Source: Sphaerolaimus hirsutus (Eukaryota > Nematoda > Chromadorea > Monhysterida > Sphaerolaimidae). From it: a stretch of DNA of 64,000 nt. The position numbers were made by a program, and so were the translations under genes. Positions 52,815 through 63,518 of the stretch are shown one piece after another. Every line of letters begins with the position of its first letter. Positions within the stretch are counted from its first letter, which is position 1. Below the pieces are notes generated by a model. It was given only the letters and a program-made list of their open reading frames with translations. It was not told the origin of the DNA and did no database searches. Location of the stretch: NCBI GenBank assembly GCA_964036195.1, contig OZ038452.1, forward strand, positions 434,001 through 498,000, read 5' to 3'.

Positions 52815-53498
52815 AAATATTACATTTCTTTCATTATTTTGTTCATAATTTATTGTCAGTTTATGACAAAATACAGTGGCATTTTTATGTACAGCATTTA
52901 CTCCGGTCAGTGGACAATAGTGGCTATGTATTGGAGTGTATTAAATATTTGAGGTGTTGTTTGTACTCATTCTAATCACGGGACTAAAGTGATCGCCACG
53001 TCATTCTGACCATTTTAAGTGGTCAACCATCAAAATCGGTAGAGAATTCATGACAATATGCAGTTTCTTCTGAGGGCGCAGCCACTAAAAACACCTAAAT
53101 ATCAGAATTTTGACGTTTTCCGAAGTACCCGGGTATTTCGGTCAGGAAAATGTAACAAAACGTAATGGTATTTTTGGAAAACGTAAACGTAAATATAAAT
53201 ACCTGAATAACCGGGTATTTCGGGTAAACATAATACGTTTTTCCAACTCTGGTATCAGGTAATAGAATTGTCGGGTATTGGGCAATAAAAGCATCTGGTA
53301 TTGGATTGCACAACAAAAATACGACATGGTGTAGTGTATCTACCGTATTTCCTCGAAATACCCCCCTCAAAATGGGCACTATGAGTTTGTGGTCCGGGAA
53401 ATGCATCACAGACGTTCAAAACACTTACTTTGTTACGTTAGAACATCGGTTATACCATCTACATCCTTATATAAGGCTGTAAAAACTTATAAATGGTG
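52815..53498. repeat. Inverted arm, left (684 bp, identical partner)
   Basis: Starts AAATATTACATTTCTTTC, ends CTTATAAATGGTG. The reverse complement is at 56348-57031 with the same length. The 104-codon ORF reading in both arms (53409-53095 on -, 56437-56751 on +) is identical residue for residue, so the arms are essentially identical. Confidence 0.92.
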
Positions 53499-53585
53499 GT
53501 TATTGTTGCATTTTTCACGTTTTTCTCTCAAAATTTTCACTCTGAAAAAATAAACCCCCAGGGGGTAATTCGAGGAAATACGGTA
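53341..53585. mobile_element. ACCGTATTTCCTCG-family element
   Basis: TACCGTATTTCCTCGAAATA and TTCGAGGAAATACGGTA. The left 158 bases are within the duplicated arm; the rest is not, so the arm boundary cuts through this element. Confidence 0.85.
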
Positions 53586-54054
53586 TCACAAGGTGTGTAA
53601 CAAAGTGCAAATACAGATGGAGATGCATCAGTTTTTCAAGAAAAAATTATCTTGCTCAAGAAAAAAGCATTATCATTGTACTGAAAGTGTATTCAGAAAA
53701 AATTCAGAGTTCAAATTCAGAGTGCTTTCTGAGTTGTCTTCAATTGAATGAATTTTTTTCAAATGTGAATGAAAAAAATGCAGTACATAATAAAATCATA
53801 TTTGACGTAATTGAAACAAACCAATTTGTTTTACTCCACAGGCTGAGTTTACCGTTTTCTGGTTCTCGTTGACTAAATAGCATGTGCAGCAACAGTTGCC
53901 TATGCAGTTAGATAGATAAATAGGTAAATAAGATAAATCCAATAAATTGAAGGTGATTAGTCACATAAATTGACAGTGATTGAAATACAACGAAAGGAAT
54001 TCAAACAGGATATCGATTCCGAATCCTGGAAAAAATTCAGGATTTGGCTGTACT

Positions 54055-54284
54055 GGGGCCAATTCCGCAAATTGGGAAGTGAGAAATAAAATGGCAAATG
54101 CGAAGTGAAATGGCAAAAGCGAAGTGAATTGAGAAGTAAAATGGCAAAAGCGAAGAGAAATGACTTTTTTTTATAGTTTTTTTTCACATCACTTTTGCCA
54201 ATTTACGTGTTATTTCACTTCACTTTTGCCATTTTACTTTGCTTTTGCCATTTTAATTCTCACTTTACAATTAGCGGAACTGGC
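54055..54284. mobile_element. CACTTGCGGAA-family element, copy 4
   Basis: GGGGCCAATTCCGCAAATTG and ACAATTAGCGGAACTGGCAC. Arms of AAATGGCAAAAGCGAAGTGA repeats. Confidence 0.8.
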
Positions 54285-54285
54285 A

Positions 54286-54502
54286 CCTGATCCCAATCCC
54301 AAACCCTTGATCCCAGTCTCGAAATCTCAAAAAAAACGAATCCCGAAAATTTTCAAATCCTAACCACAGAAAACATAATTCCTATCATGAACCCGAAATC
54401 TCAAAAAAACGAATCCCTATCCCAATACACCAATCCCGATCCCGAAAACTCGAAAAACCAAACCGTATTTCGAAAAGTAAATCCCGTTTGAACCCTAACC
54501 GC
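54286..54502. repeat. ATCCCGATCCCGAAA-family element
   Basis: Repeated GATCCC, CGAAATCTCAAAAAAAACGA and GAATCCC words, ending TAAATCCCGTTTGAACCCTA, the same end as at 1282 and 63977. Confidence 0.75.
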
Positions 54503-54568
54503 ACCTGAAAAGCAAAAAAACACCGGGCGCAGCTCTAATAATAAAGGCGGAGGATGTTTCCAATAAAC

Positions 54569-54786
54569 GGCGGCCCACACACTAGTTGACACTGCGTGTC
54601 AACTGGTCTGTGTCAACTTGGATTTCGGCTTCACCTGTCGCCGACCGATTTCCAAATGCACATGGGTGATGATGAAAAATAAATATTGGCGAGTCCATTG
54701 GAAGATCGCTCTGCGACACGTGAAGCCGACATCTGAGTTGACACAGACCAGTTTACACCCATGTGTCAACTAGTGTGTGGACCGCC
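54569..54786. mobile_element. CTAGTTGACA-family element, complete
   Basis: GGCGGCCCACACACTAGTTG and ACTAGTGTGTGGACCGCC. Inner arms AACTTGGATTTCGGCTTCAC / GTGAAGCCGACATCTGAGTT; loop about 80 bases. Confidence 0.9.
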
Positions 54787-54892
54787 AATATTTCATTTTT
54801 TTCGGACATGCTGGCCACGCGCCAACATTGTGTTCTCGCTGCAGGCACTTGTAAAAAAAACACGTGTAATGGAACCGCGAGCGACCGTACAC

Positions 54893-55060
54893 CAGAGTTG
54901 CGAAAGCGTATTTACGCTTACCAGAAATACCCGGGTAAATGGGTATTTATACTTATGCTTACGCTTACGCTTTCATAAAATGCCTGTACGCTTTTTTACG
55001 CTTTCCCAGTGAAAATACCCGGGTACTAAAAGCGTAAAAAAGCTTTTCACACGGTTCAGT
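54893..55060. repeat. AGAGTTGCGAAAGCG-family element
   Basis: CAGAGTTGCGAAAGCGTATT, AAATACCCGGGTAAATGGGT and TTACGCTTACGCTTTCAT. Same order as 7672-7796 reversed. Confidence 0.7.
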
Positions 55061-55361
55061 TTTACACTTTGAAAAAGCATTAAAAAACCACAAAAAAGAG
55101 TGAACGAAATTGCGTACCAAAAAAAATTACTGCGTGCATGCAGTAATGTGCTGGAAATAGTGGCACATTTACAAATTGTGTCGCAGTATGAATGTCTTGC
55201 TAATATTGAAAAAAATTGGTTTCACGTCCAAAGTGGTTTTGAACAAGAAACCACAAATGCGGCGACAAGATGTCAACCGAACAGAAGCCAGTGTCGGGGG
55301 TGAAAACACTTGGCCTATAATGCCAAATGCACTAAGAACTCCAAATTTTTTCAAACATAAT

Positions 55362-55589
55362 GGCCCACCGCACACTGCAAAGTGGCATGGGCAGTTCGGA
55401 CGTTTTTTTGCATGGCGTCGGAATTCAAAGGCGGAATTAAAAAGAGGGGTGGAATTAAAAATCGTCTGAACCATCCATAATTTTCAGATTTATCGTAAAA
55501 AAATCGTCCGAACCGACTATACAATTCCGCCCAGGCGGAAATTAAAAGCGTCCGAACCACCGGTGCCACTTTGCAGTGTGCGGTGGGCC
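55362..55589. mobile_element. GGCCCACCGCACACTG-family TIR element, copy 2
   Basis: GGCCCACCGCACACTGCAAA and its reverse complement TTTGCAGTGTGCGGTGGGCC: 20-base perfect ends, then GTGGCA. Inner CGTCCGAACC motifs as in 1743-1961. Confidence 0.92.
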
Positions 55590-55849
55590 AAAAGGCATAA
55601 AATAAGTTTCCACTTTCCAAAAACAAATTTTGAAAATATCATTTTCGAAAATAACCAAATTGGGTTGGGCGCAGTGCAGTTTGCATAGTGTTTTGCCTGC
55701 GAATTGGGTCGCAGTGTTGTGGTTAGGAATTTCGGAGACTCTGATTATCCACAACTTTTGCATCCAAATAAAATGTTGAAAAACCTACTGTCAATGAGAT
55801 ATTTGACATCAAACAGTAAAAATGACTAGTTTGTGCAAATGTAGTGCAT

Positions 55850-55995
55850 GGCAATAAAGTAAAGTGTCACATGTAAAGTCAAATGCAAAGTAAAGTGTCA
55901 ATTCTCATGCAAATTGTCAAGTGTCAAGTGTAAAGTAAAGTGTCAAATGTGAAGTCAAATGCAAAGTGAATTTGTCATGCAAGTGTAAAGTGTTT
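55850..55995. repeat. TAAAGTGTCAAATGTAAAG tandem-like stretch
   Basis: Repeated AGTAAAGTGTCAA, AAGTCAAATGCAAAG words like the arms of the CTGGTGCCAG family, but without its ends. Confidence 0.6.
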
Positions 55996-56347
55996 ATCCA
56001 AATATTATTTCATGTATCCAAATCTTGTGGAAAAATAAGATTAGGATATCCTAGCGCCAAGCTCCAATGCCCAGGGCCAGGGACGAGATTTAATTCTCGC
56101 GTAGTGCACCCTACTGCACGTAATGCACCTGAAATCGTGCAGCTTCCATACAAGTTAAATACGGTTTCCCTACATGCATGCAACTCGCGAAAACGCAATT
56201 CAATTGCATGTCGGGAGGCGCGTGTCAGGTGTACGGCATAAGTGCTATTTTAAGGCAGAAAAATGATAGAAAACACAAAAAAAAGAAAAAGGTAAATTGA
56301 GAGAAAAAATAAATCAAAAAGAGAAACGATATCAGTAGAAAATTACA

Positions 56348-57031
56348 CACCATTTATAAGTTTTTACAGCCTTATATAAGGATGTAGATGGTATAACCGA
56401 TGTTCTAACGTAACAAAGTAAGTGTTTTGAACGTCTGTGATGCATTTCCCGGACCACAAACTCATAGTGCCCATTTTGAGGGGGGTATTTCGAGGAAATA
56501 CGGTAGATACACTACACCATGTCGTATTTTTGTTGTGCAATCCAATACCAGATGCTTTTATTGCCCAATACCCGACAATTCTATTACCTGATACCAGAGT
56601 TGGAAAAACGTATTATGTTTACCCGAAATACCCGGTTATTCAGGTATTTATATTTACGTTTACGTTTTCCAAAAATACCATTACGTTTTGTTACATTTTC
56701 CTGACCGAAATACCCGGGTACTTCGGAAAACGTCAAAATTCTGATATTTAGGTGTTTTTAGTGGCTGCGCCCTCAGAAGAAACTGCATATTGTCATGAAT
56801 TCTCTACCGATTTTGATGGTTGACCACTTAAAATGGTCAGAATGACGTGGCGATCACTTTAGTCCCGTGATTAGAATGAGTACAAACAACACCTCAAATA
56901 TTTAATACACTCCAATACATAGCCACTATTGTCCACTGACCGGAGTAAATGCTGTACATAAAAATGCCACTGTATTTTGTCATAAACTGACAATAAATTA
57001 TGAACAAAATAATGAAAGAAATGTAATATTT
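56348..57031. repeat. Inverted arm, right (684 bp)
   Basis: Reverse complement of 52815-53498; spacer 53499-56347. See left arm. Confidence 0.92.
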
Positions 57032-57423
57032 ATGATAAAAATTCAACACAATTTTAGGTTCCGTCTTCAGATAGGTATGGCAGATGTCACAGTATATTCG
57101 ATGAGACATTTTTCAAAAATAGGCTAGGCTAAACAAACCGTTTGAAAAGTTGCAATGCACTGAAACAGTGGCTGTAAAGTGTCCATTTGTCCATGCTGGG
57201 CTTTTGAAATTTGGTAAAATGAGGAAACATTTGAGCAAATTATTTATCAGACTGAATCACAAAAATATGTAATTTTTGCTCAATTTTGATGTCTAGATTA
57301 TCATTTGTTATAGTTGTCTGACTCGATGTTGTTCATTATGGTGAGCATGTAGTGCTAAAACATAAATATATTGTATGGAAATCAGTGATTGACCCATATA
57401 AAGGTGAAAATAATGGCGGATGC
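57032..57423. other. No gene seen
   Basis: AT-rich, 392 bases without clear repeat or ORF. Confidence 0.5.
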
Positions 57424-57979
57424 TCGGCCGTAATGTAAACCCGGCCGTAATGTAGGCCCGGCCGTAATGTATGCCCGGCCCGGCCGTAAAGTAGACCCGG
57501 CCGTAAAGTAGGGGCTGCTACATAACGGCCGGGTCTACTTTACGGCCGGGTTTACTTTACGGCTGGGTTTACATTCCGGCCGAGCGGGGATAAGCGGGCG
57601 GGACCGACAGGGGCGCGGTGCGGCAAACACAAAGGGCACTTAAATAACAATACATATAAGGCCTAACAATACAATACAGTTATGCATAAATCAAAAATAT
57701 TGAGCTCGGGAGCGGTTGCGGTCTTGGCGGCCAAACATATAAAGGGCAATGCATTGTTAGGCCTTATTTGTATTGTTGTGTGCCCTTTGCGTTTGCCGCA
57801 CCGCGCTCCCATCGGCCGCTCGGCCGGATTGTGATCCCGGCCGGAATGTAAACTCGGCCGTAATGTAGGCCCAGCCGTAATGTAGCACCCCCTACTTTAC
57901 GGCCGGGTCTACTTTACAGCCGGGCCGGTCATACATTTCGGCCGGGCCTACATTACGGCCGGGTTTACATTACGGCCGC
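57424..57979. mobile_element. GGCCGTAATGTA palindromic element
   Basis: The left arm has repeats CCCGGCCGTAATGTAGGC, CCGGCCGTAAAGTAGACC; the right arm is their inverse, ending GGGTTTACATTACGGCCG. Each arm contains its own smaller palindrome (57425-57590 and 57825-57979), and the 235 bases between also pair (CGGCAAACACAAAGGGCAC with GTGCCCTTTGCGTTTGCCG). Confidence 0.92.
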
Positions 57980-58019
57980 TACACCCTCGAAAATAATGGT
58001 ATTTTCCAAAGCAAAATGG

Positions 58020-58350
58020 CAAATACTGCGCGTATAAAATTTTTACGTTTACGTTTTTTTTTACGTATTCCTCGGTATTTTAAAAATACCTTACGTTTTA
58101 GTATTTATACTTTAGATTTGGAAAAGGTATTTATGTTTACGTTTACGTTTTCCAAAAACACCAGTATTTGTACAACTCTGCCCGATACCTGACATTTTGA
58201 TCTGAAAACCCGACCCGATACTTGACCTCAATACCCAAACCCGAACCTGATACCCGCAAATTTTTTGGAACCGATACCCGATACCCGACCTGAAATTTTC
58301 AGGACTCGATACCCGATAGCCGAACCCGAAACTTTTGAAATTCTCAATCC
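58020..58350. repeat. ACGTTTACG and CCCGATACCCGA word clusters
   Basis: 58020-58180 has TTTACGTTTACGTTTTT words ending TACAACTCTG; 58182-58350 has ACCCGATACCCGAC words. Likely decayed members of the families at 53105 and 54286. Confidence 0.55.
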
Positions 58351-58646
58351 TAATCTCTACGGTAACTGATTTAGCTTTGGTTTCTTCTTTATCGGCCAAT
58401 CCCGTTTTGTGTAAATTGCCTTGTCCAGTGACAATTTTCAATGATTTAGATTTTCTGTGCGTTTGACTGCGCACTTCGAGGTGTGATTGGACTAACTTTA
58501 TCCTTTATTTTTACATATGTCACATGAATTCAATAGTTTATTTCAGCTACACGGCCGAAATTTGAAGAATCGTAAACTCTGCAGTGTGCGTATTAGTTTG
58601 CGTAGGGCCGTTGCGTTAAAAAATCAGTGTTCCCATTGGCCCTGCG

Positions 58647-58843
58647 GCCTGCGCACACTAGTTTTCACACGAAATTTCAAAAATTCATAAATGAGTATTG
58701 AACGTGTCCGAGTTTTCCTCAATGAGTCATTTATAATCGCTGTCAACTGTAATTGACGGCCACCTAATTGTAGAAAACTCAAATGCGTTCTAAGCTGATT
58801 TGTGAGTTTTTGAAATTCCGTGTGAAAACTAGTGTGCGCAGGC
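58647..58843. mobile_element. CTAGTTTTCACAC element
   Basis: CTGCGCACACTAGTTTTCAC and GTGAAAACTAGTGTGCGCAG: 20-base perfect ends. Centre TGTCAACTGTAATTGACGG; inner arms GAACGTGTCCGAGTTTTC / GAAAACTCAAATGCGTTC. Confidence 0.9.
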
Positions 58844-59149
58844 ACATTGACGCACTGTTAGCCCGAAAGAAATTTCCATCACCGTTTTAGGTTGCTCCGA
58901 TTTACTTTTGTGACGCCCCCTCTCTTGCGCTTGTATTTATTTCCCGCCTGCCATTTTCATTTCACCCACCAGAACAGCGCGCCAGATGTTTTTTTCGCAG
59001 CCGCGCGGCTGGCGGCAACGAATCTGGGCCGACCTCTGCGCGCTGTGAATGCCCCCCCCCCCAGCTGGTTAACCTCTCAGTACTCGCGCGTGTGCGAATG
59101 TCGCTTTTTTCGCAGGCCGGCTGGCGTGGTGCGCTCCACCACAACCTGG

Positions 59150-59442
59150 TGCCAGTCCCAAGCCCTGTAAAGTTTTGTCAAATCTCATACAAATTTGGCA
59201 AAGTATCAATTGTCATGCAAAGTTCAGAAATAAAAGCTTTTGTTTTGATTTTACAGGACATTTGACAGTTGGGCCCAGGACTGCTGACCCAGGTGCCAGT
59301 CTCGCACTCTGTAAAGTAAATTTTCATACAAATTAGTTCATTGTCATGTAAAGTGTCAAAAGTTCTTTTCGTTTTGTTTATTTTGATTGGCATTCTACAT
59401 GACACTTGATTTTACAGGGATGGAATGTGGGATTGCTCCCAG
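59150..59442. mobile_element. Two adjacent CTGGTGCCAG-family elements
   Basis: First: CTGGTGCCAGTCCCAAGCCC to GGGCCCAGGACTGCTGACCCAG. Second: GGTGCCAGTCTCGCACTCTG to GTGGGATTGCTCCCAG at 59442. Each is about 125-160 bases. The first starts at ACCTG|GTGCCA. Confidence 0.75.
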
Positions 59443-60688
59443 GGGCCAGTCCCGCAAGTTTACATGTAAAGAGTCAAAAGTCAAGAGTCAAGTAAAATGA
59501 CAAATGATAACTTGAGAATAATGACAAGTGACAAGTTAAAAGTCAAGAGTAAAGTGAAGTCAAATAGGGTTGGGACGATATATCGTATCGAATATCGAAT
59601 ATCGGATATCGACTATTTTTTCATATCGAATATCGAATATCGATATCGAAAATTTTGAAAAAATATCGAATATCGAATATCGACCATTTTCGATATTTTG
59701 CCCCACCCATGCATGAATAAAAATGTGCCAGCAATGGCACTTTTAGAAAACAATGTTGTAGACAATTCTAAAAAAATGTGCGCGCAAGCGTGCACTTTGT
59801 CATGACAGGTATCACATGACATCATATGTCATTACATGACAGGTATTTCCATATCACCAGTTGCAACAGCCTCAAATCTATGCACATGCACTCACAAATG
59901 TCCATGTCAGAGTATATGTATGATTAATACATACAAATAAATACCATCACATTTGGCACCAATGCCAACATCAATGACGCCATGGCATTGTGCCTATGAG
60001 TGGCACCTTTTCCTTACCACATCAGTCAAATTTTAGAGGGGGTTCCATTCATCATATTTTATTTCATTTCTGTATTTTGACTGTTGTGAGCCTTGTCAAA
60101 AGTTTGTGAACATCAGCTACTTTTGAGTAAAGAGATGATCAACTATGTTTGTGACCAGATGGAAATACAATATGCACCTTGATATACGCCATGCTATACC
60201 AAAAGCAAAATATTGAAAATATTGAAATATCGATATCGAATATCGACCATATTTTGATATCGAATATCGATTTCGAATATCGAGGGTCCATATCGTATCG
60301 ATATCGAATATCGAGTTTCAGAAAAAAATATCGAATATCGATATCGAAAAGTCATATTGTCCCAACCCTAAAGTCAAACGACATGTGACAAGTTAAAAGT
60401 CAAGAGTTAAGTCAAATGACAAGTTACAAGTCAAGAGTAAAGTTATGAGACAAATGGAAAATGATAGAAAATTTTATAAAAATAAAGAAAAAGGAACAAA
60501 TTAATTCAGATCTAGAGAGCATCATTTCCAATGGGAATCCCAGGGAACTCCTAACTTGACTCCTTACTTTGAGTTTGTCATTTGTCATTTCACTTTACGT
60601 TTAACTTTGAACTTGTCACTTGTCATTTGACTTGACTCTTGACTTTTCACTCTTAACTTGTCAACTTGCGTGACTGGCACCAGGGCAT
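59443..60688. mobile_element. CTGGTGCCAG-related element with a nested GATATATCG element
   Basis: GGGGCCAGTCCCGCAAGTTT at the left; CAACTTGCGTGACTGGCACC at the right. Arms of AAGTCAAGAGTCAAG words. The GATATATCG-family element at 59571-60371 is inserted in the left half. Confidence 0.8.
59571..60371. mobile_element. GATATATCG-family element, copy 3
   Basis: GGGTTGGGACGATATATCGT and TCATATTGTCCCAACCC. About 100 bases of ATCGAATATCGA words at each end and a 470-base unique core. Confidence 0.88.
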
Positions 60689-61370
60689 AGTTAAATGTAG
60701 AAAGTGGTGCTAAAGCATTTGTTAGATGAAAGCACCATGTCTAGTGCCATGGTTTAATACGAAATCAAGCAGAATGTAGTTTTTCTCAATGCAGGAATGT
60801 AAATGTGACTTTTAGAAAAGAAAGTGAGCCATTTCTGTATCAATTTTACTATCCATTACATTTGCACAGAGTGGTGATTTTACACTTTGATGTCAAATAT
60901 CTCATTGACAGTAGGCAAATCACACTTATCTCTAGAAGGAAAGTTGTAAAGATTCAAAATGTATAAATGATTGTCTATATGAGTCAATTGCTTAAAGTAA
61001 ATGGCCCAACAGTTACGAGGCAAAATATTCATATGCATATATTTAGCATTTGAAGATGTTTTGCCTTGTAACTGTTGAAGCATTTACTTTTTATATTCAA
61101 ACAGTCAGCACAATTTTTGAGGGATTTACATTCTTTACAATTGTCGTCTCCAGGCTACATGGAAACAAATATCTGGCTCATGATATTTCTGATGTAATAC
61201 ATTTAAATTTAAATAGATCTTACATTTAAATAAATATTCTCAAAAATCCAATTAGGTATATTACTGCAACCCCCACTCCGCAGATAAATGCTGTGTAAGT
61301 TGCATTCAGCGTTTCGATTTGCTTATTTATCACAGCAATTTGATCTGGGTGCAAGTGCACAATTCCTCTA
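60689..61370. other. No gene seen
   Basis: AT-rich. CTTTGATGTCAAATATCTCA near 60887 has a rough echo (TCAATGAGATATTTGACATC) at 55793. No exon. Confidence 0.45.
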
Positions 61371-61422
61371 CACACCTTAGTTTTCAACTGAGATTTGGAA
61401 AACTTGCAAAACAGCTTTGAAC

Positions 61423-61955
61423 ATTGGCGCTACGCACACTGAAGCCGAAATATTCGGCATACACATGTTTTTGACAAATGCCGAATTAAATGCTGAAAAG
61501 AAAAAAACTTGCTGAACTTAAATCGTCCGTACTCTTGAAAATTAGGCTGTTTGTCAATTCAGCATGTATTTCAGCATTCAAAAGATGCATACACTTTTAC
61601 ATGCGGAAACCATTCGGCAAAATCAGATGAAATGTTGAATGCTGAACTGCGAAAAATGTACAATTGTCGAAATTGCGAGTACGGTACGGTACGCAAGCCA
61701 ATACGGTAAATACACACATTCAGCTATCGTCCTTATCATAGAAAATGCCGAAGTATGTTGCTTTCGACATACTTCAGCGTCTAAAAATTAAAGCTCAAAT
61801 TCGTCCGAATATCGTGCGCACGTTTTCAAAATTCAATATGGCGGCCCCTTAAATGCCGAACTTAAAACGTCCGAACGGCAATTTTTCAATTCGGATCCGG
61901 CAGATGAAAACGTGCATATGCCGAATATTTCGGCTTCAGTGTGCGTAGCGCCATT
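61423..61955. mobile_element. CGCACACTGAAGCCG foldback (nested)
   Basis: TTGGCGCTACGCACACTGAA, then GCCGAAATATTCGGCAT, and at the right the exact inverse ATGCCGAATATTTCGGC then TTCAGTGTGCGTAGCGCC. Repeats of AATGCTGAA and ATGCCGAA inside. Confidence 0.9.
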
Positions 61956-62017
61956 ATTTCAGTTAACTGAAATGAGTTATTTTTATGCCCATCAACTGTA
62001 GCTGACGACCACCTCAT

Positions 62018-62182
62018 TGGGCCCACACACGCTAGTTGACATCGACGCCAAATTTCAACTGGTGCCGATCCCGATTCAAAGCTTGCAGACGAGTGGACGA
62101 ACGACGATCAAACGCAATCTTTGAATTAGGAACGGAACCAGTTGACATTTGGTGTCGATGTCAACTAGCGTGTGTGAGCCAT
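62018..62182. mobile_element. CTAGTTGACA-family element (nested)
   Basis: GGGCCCACACACGCTAGTTG, then ACATCGACGCCAAATTTC; right GTCGATGTCAACTAGCGTGT. About 165 bases. Confidence 0.88.
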
Positions 62183-62259
62183 TCCGGTAAACTCAAATGC
62201 ATTTAAAGCTGATTTGTGAGTTTTCAAAATATCGGTTGAAAACTAGCGTTTGTAGAGCC

Positions 62260-62654
62260 AATAATACGACCCCCATATTTGCTAAAATAAACGCACGCAC
62301 GCCACGTGTCTAAATATTTTACACGCACCCCATTTACACGCGTTAAAAGAAATCTAAACACCGTAGCCACAGTGTTGGCGCACGGCCAACTAAGTCTAGT
62401 AAGATGTATTTATCGACTGCGTTTTGTTATTGGCACCGTGGAAACTAATCATGTTAGGGATTTTCGAGTGGTTTCTTTTCTTGCGAGTGAATTAACGTTT
62501 GTTTTTTTCTCAGATCACTCAGTTCCTATCACTAATTTTATTCAATCCGGAAAGTAGTCACACATCGCAACGACTTGACGGTTCAGTTTGTTTGTAATTT
62601 TTCTGCAATTTTTGGGGGGTTAGAGATTTTGTTCAGACAATCAGCTGCTTTTTT
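62260..62654. other. No gene supported
   Basis: An 83-codon open frame (62306-62557) has mixed composition but no splice context or recognisable motif; not called. Confidence 0.4.
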
Positions 62655-62740
62655 CCGGGGCCAATCCCGCACCCTGTAAACGTTATGTGAACGTCACATG
62701 TCACAAATTTGTGGAATGTCAGTGAGGTTTGCATTCAGCA
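62655..62740. repeat. CTGGTGCCAG-family solo end
   Basis: GGGGCCAATCCCGCACCCTG, then TAAACGTTATGTGAACGTC. No right end found. Confidence 0.6.
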
Positions 62741-62837
62741 GGAATTTTTTATTGCATTTGTCATATTTGACTATTAGATTTCCGTGCTGTTCTGAGCGGT
62801 TTCGTGCTGACACGGTGATGATTATTTCTCACATCAT

Positions 62838-63242
62838 GGGTCTCCAATGGGGGTAACCCCCCCCCCCCCAAACCGCCAGCTATCTATCTATCCCGGAGGC
62901 AATTTTTTTGGCTACTACCCCCTGACCCCCCCAAATCGGCCAGCTATCTACCAATCTGTGGCGATTTTTGGAGAAATTTTACCCCAATTTTTGCTCAAAA
63001 TCGATCCAAAATCACTAGTTCATTAGTACTATGTCCTTGTACACCCTCTCTTGAGCGATTTTACACGTACTTTTAGCGATTTTCCCCCCTTTTCTTGCTT
63101 CTACGCTTTGAAAAAGCGTTTATACCAAACCCCAGCAAACCGCCAACCCCCCACAAAAATTTTCCCAGCTATATATATCCCTCTAGAGGAGCGAATTGCC
63201 ATCTATCCAACCCCCCGAGGGTTAGAATTTTTGAGACCCCTT
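62838..63242. repeat. CTATCTATC-family element, complete
   Basis: GGGTCTCCAATGGGGGTAAC ... GGGTTAGAATTTTTGAGACCCC. Contains TATCTATCTATCCCGGAGGC and TCCCTCTAGAGGAGCGAATT. Compare 44520-44965. Confidence 0.78.
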
Positions 63243-63518
63243 TGATGCCCTCTCTCACATCTCAAAATGTTGCGCGCAGCTAAAATGGACGTGTCAATCT
63301 ACGGATGCTAATTGGCCCGTGCATCGTGTCGCGATTGCGCTGGCCCGACGGCAGCCCGGCACCGAAATCGATGCAACCCAGCGCTTGTCGGGCGGTCCCT
63401 CATCCCGTTCCTCCGTATGTGTCGCATGTCGCACATTTTTGGTGTATTTACCCCCGTCCAGAGGTTGGTTTGTTGAGCGGTTGGGGGTGGGACCCTGCAA
63501 ACTTTCAAACTATATATA

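Larger units (their letters stand above)
61371..62259. mobile_element. CTAGTTTTCAAC element hosting two nested elements
   Basis: Outer ends CTTAGTTTTCAACTGAGATT and GTTGAAAACTAGCGTTTGTA. Interrupted at 61423-61955 and again at 62018-62182. The remaining outer pieces (GTTAACTGAAATGAG, CATCAACTGTAGCTGACG, CATTCCGGTAAACTCAAATG) match the interior of other CTAGTTTACC elements. Confidence 0.82.

Noticed and set aside
53095..53409. 104-codon ORF, identical copy at 56437-56751
   Set aside because: It spans several repeat families within the duplicated arms, including an ACCGTATT element end; identity reflects DNA duplication, not coding constraint.
58978..59152. Possible unc-80 exon(s) after TTTTTTCGCAG acceptors
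   Set aside because: GC-rich with two acceptor-like sites, but no frame resembles the family and a C-tract interrupts; not enough to call an exon.
62306..62557. 83-codon + strand ORF with mixed composition
   Set aside because: No splice context, no motif, no neighbouring coding sequence; chance ORF of this size is expected.
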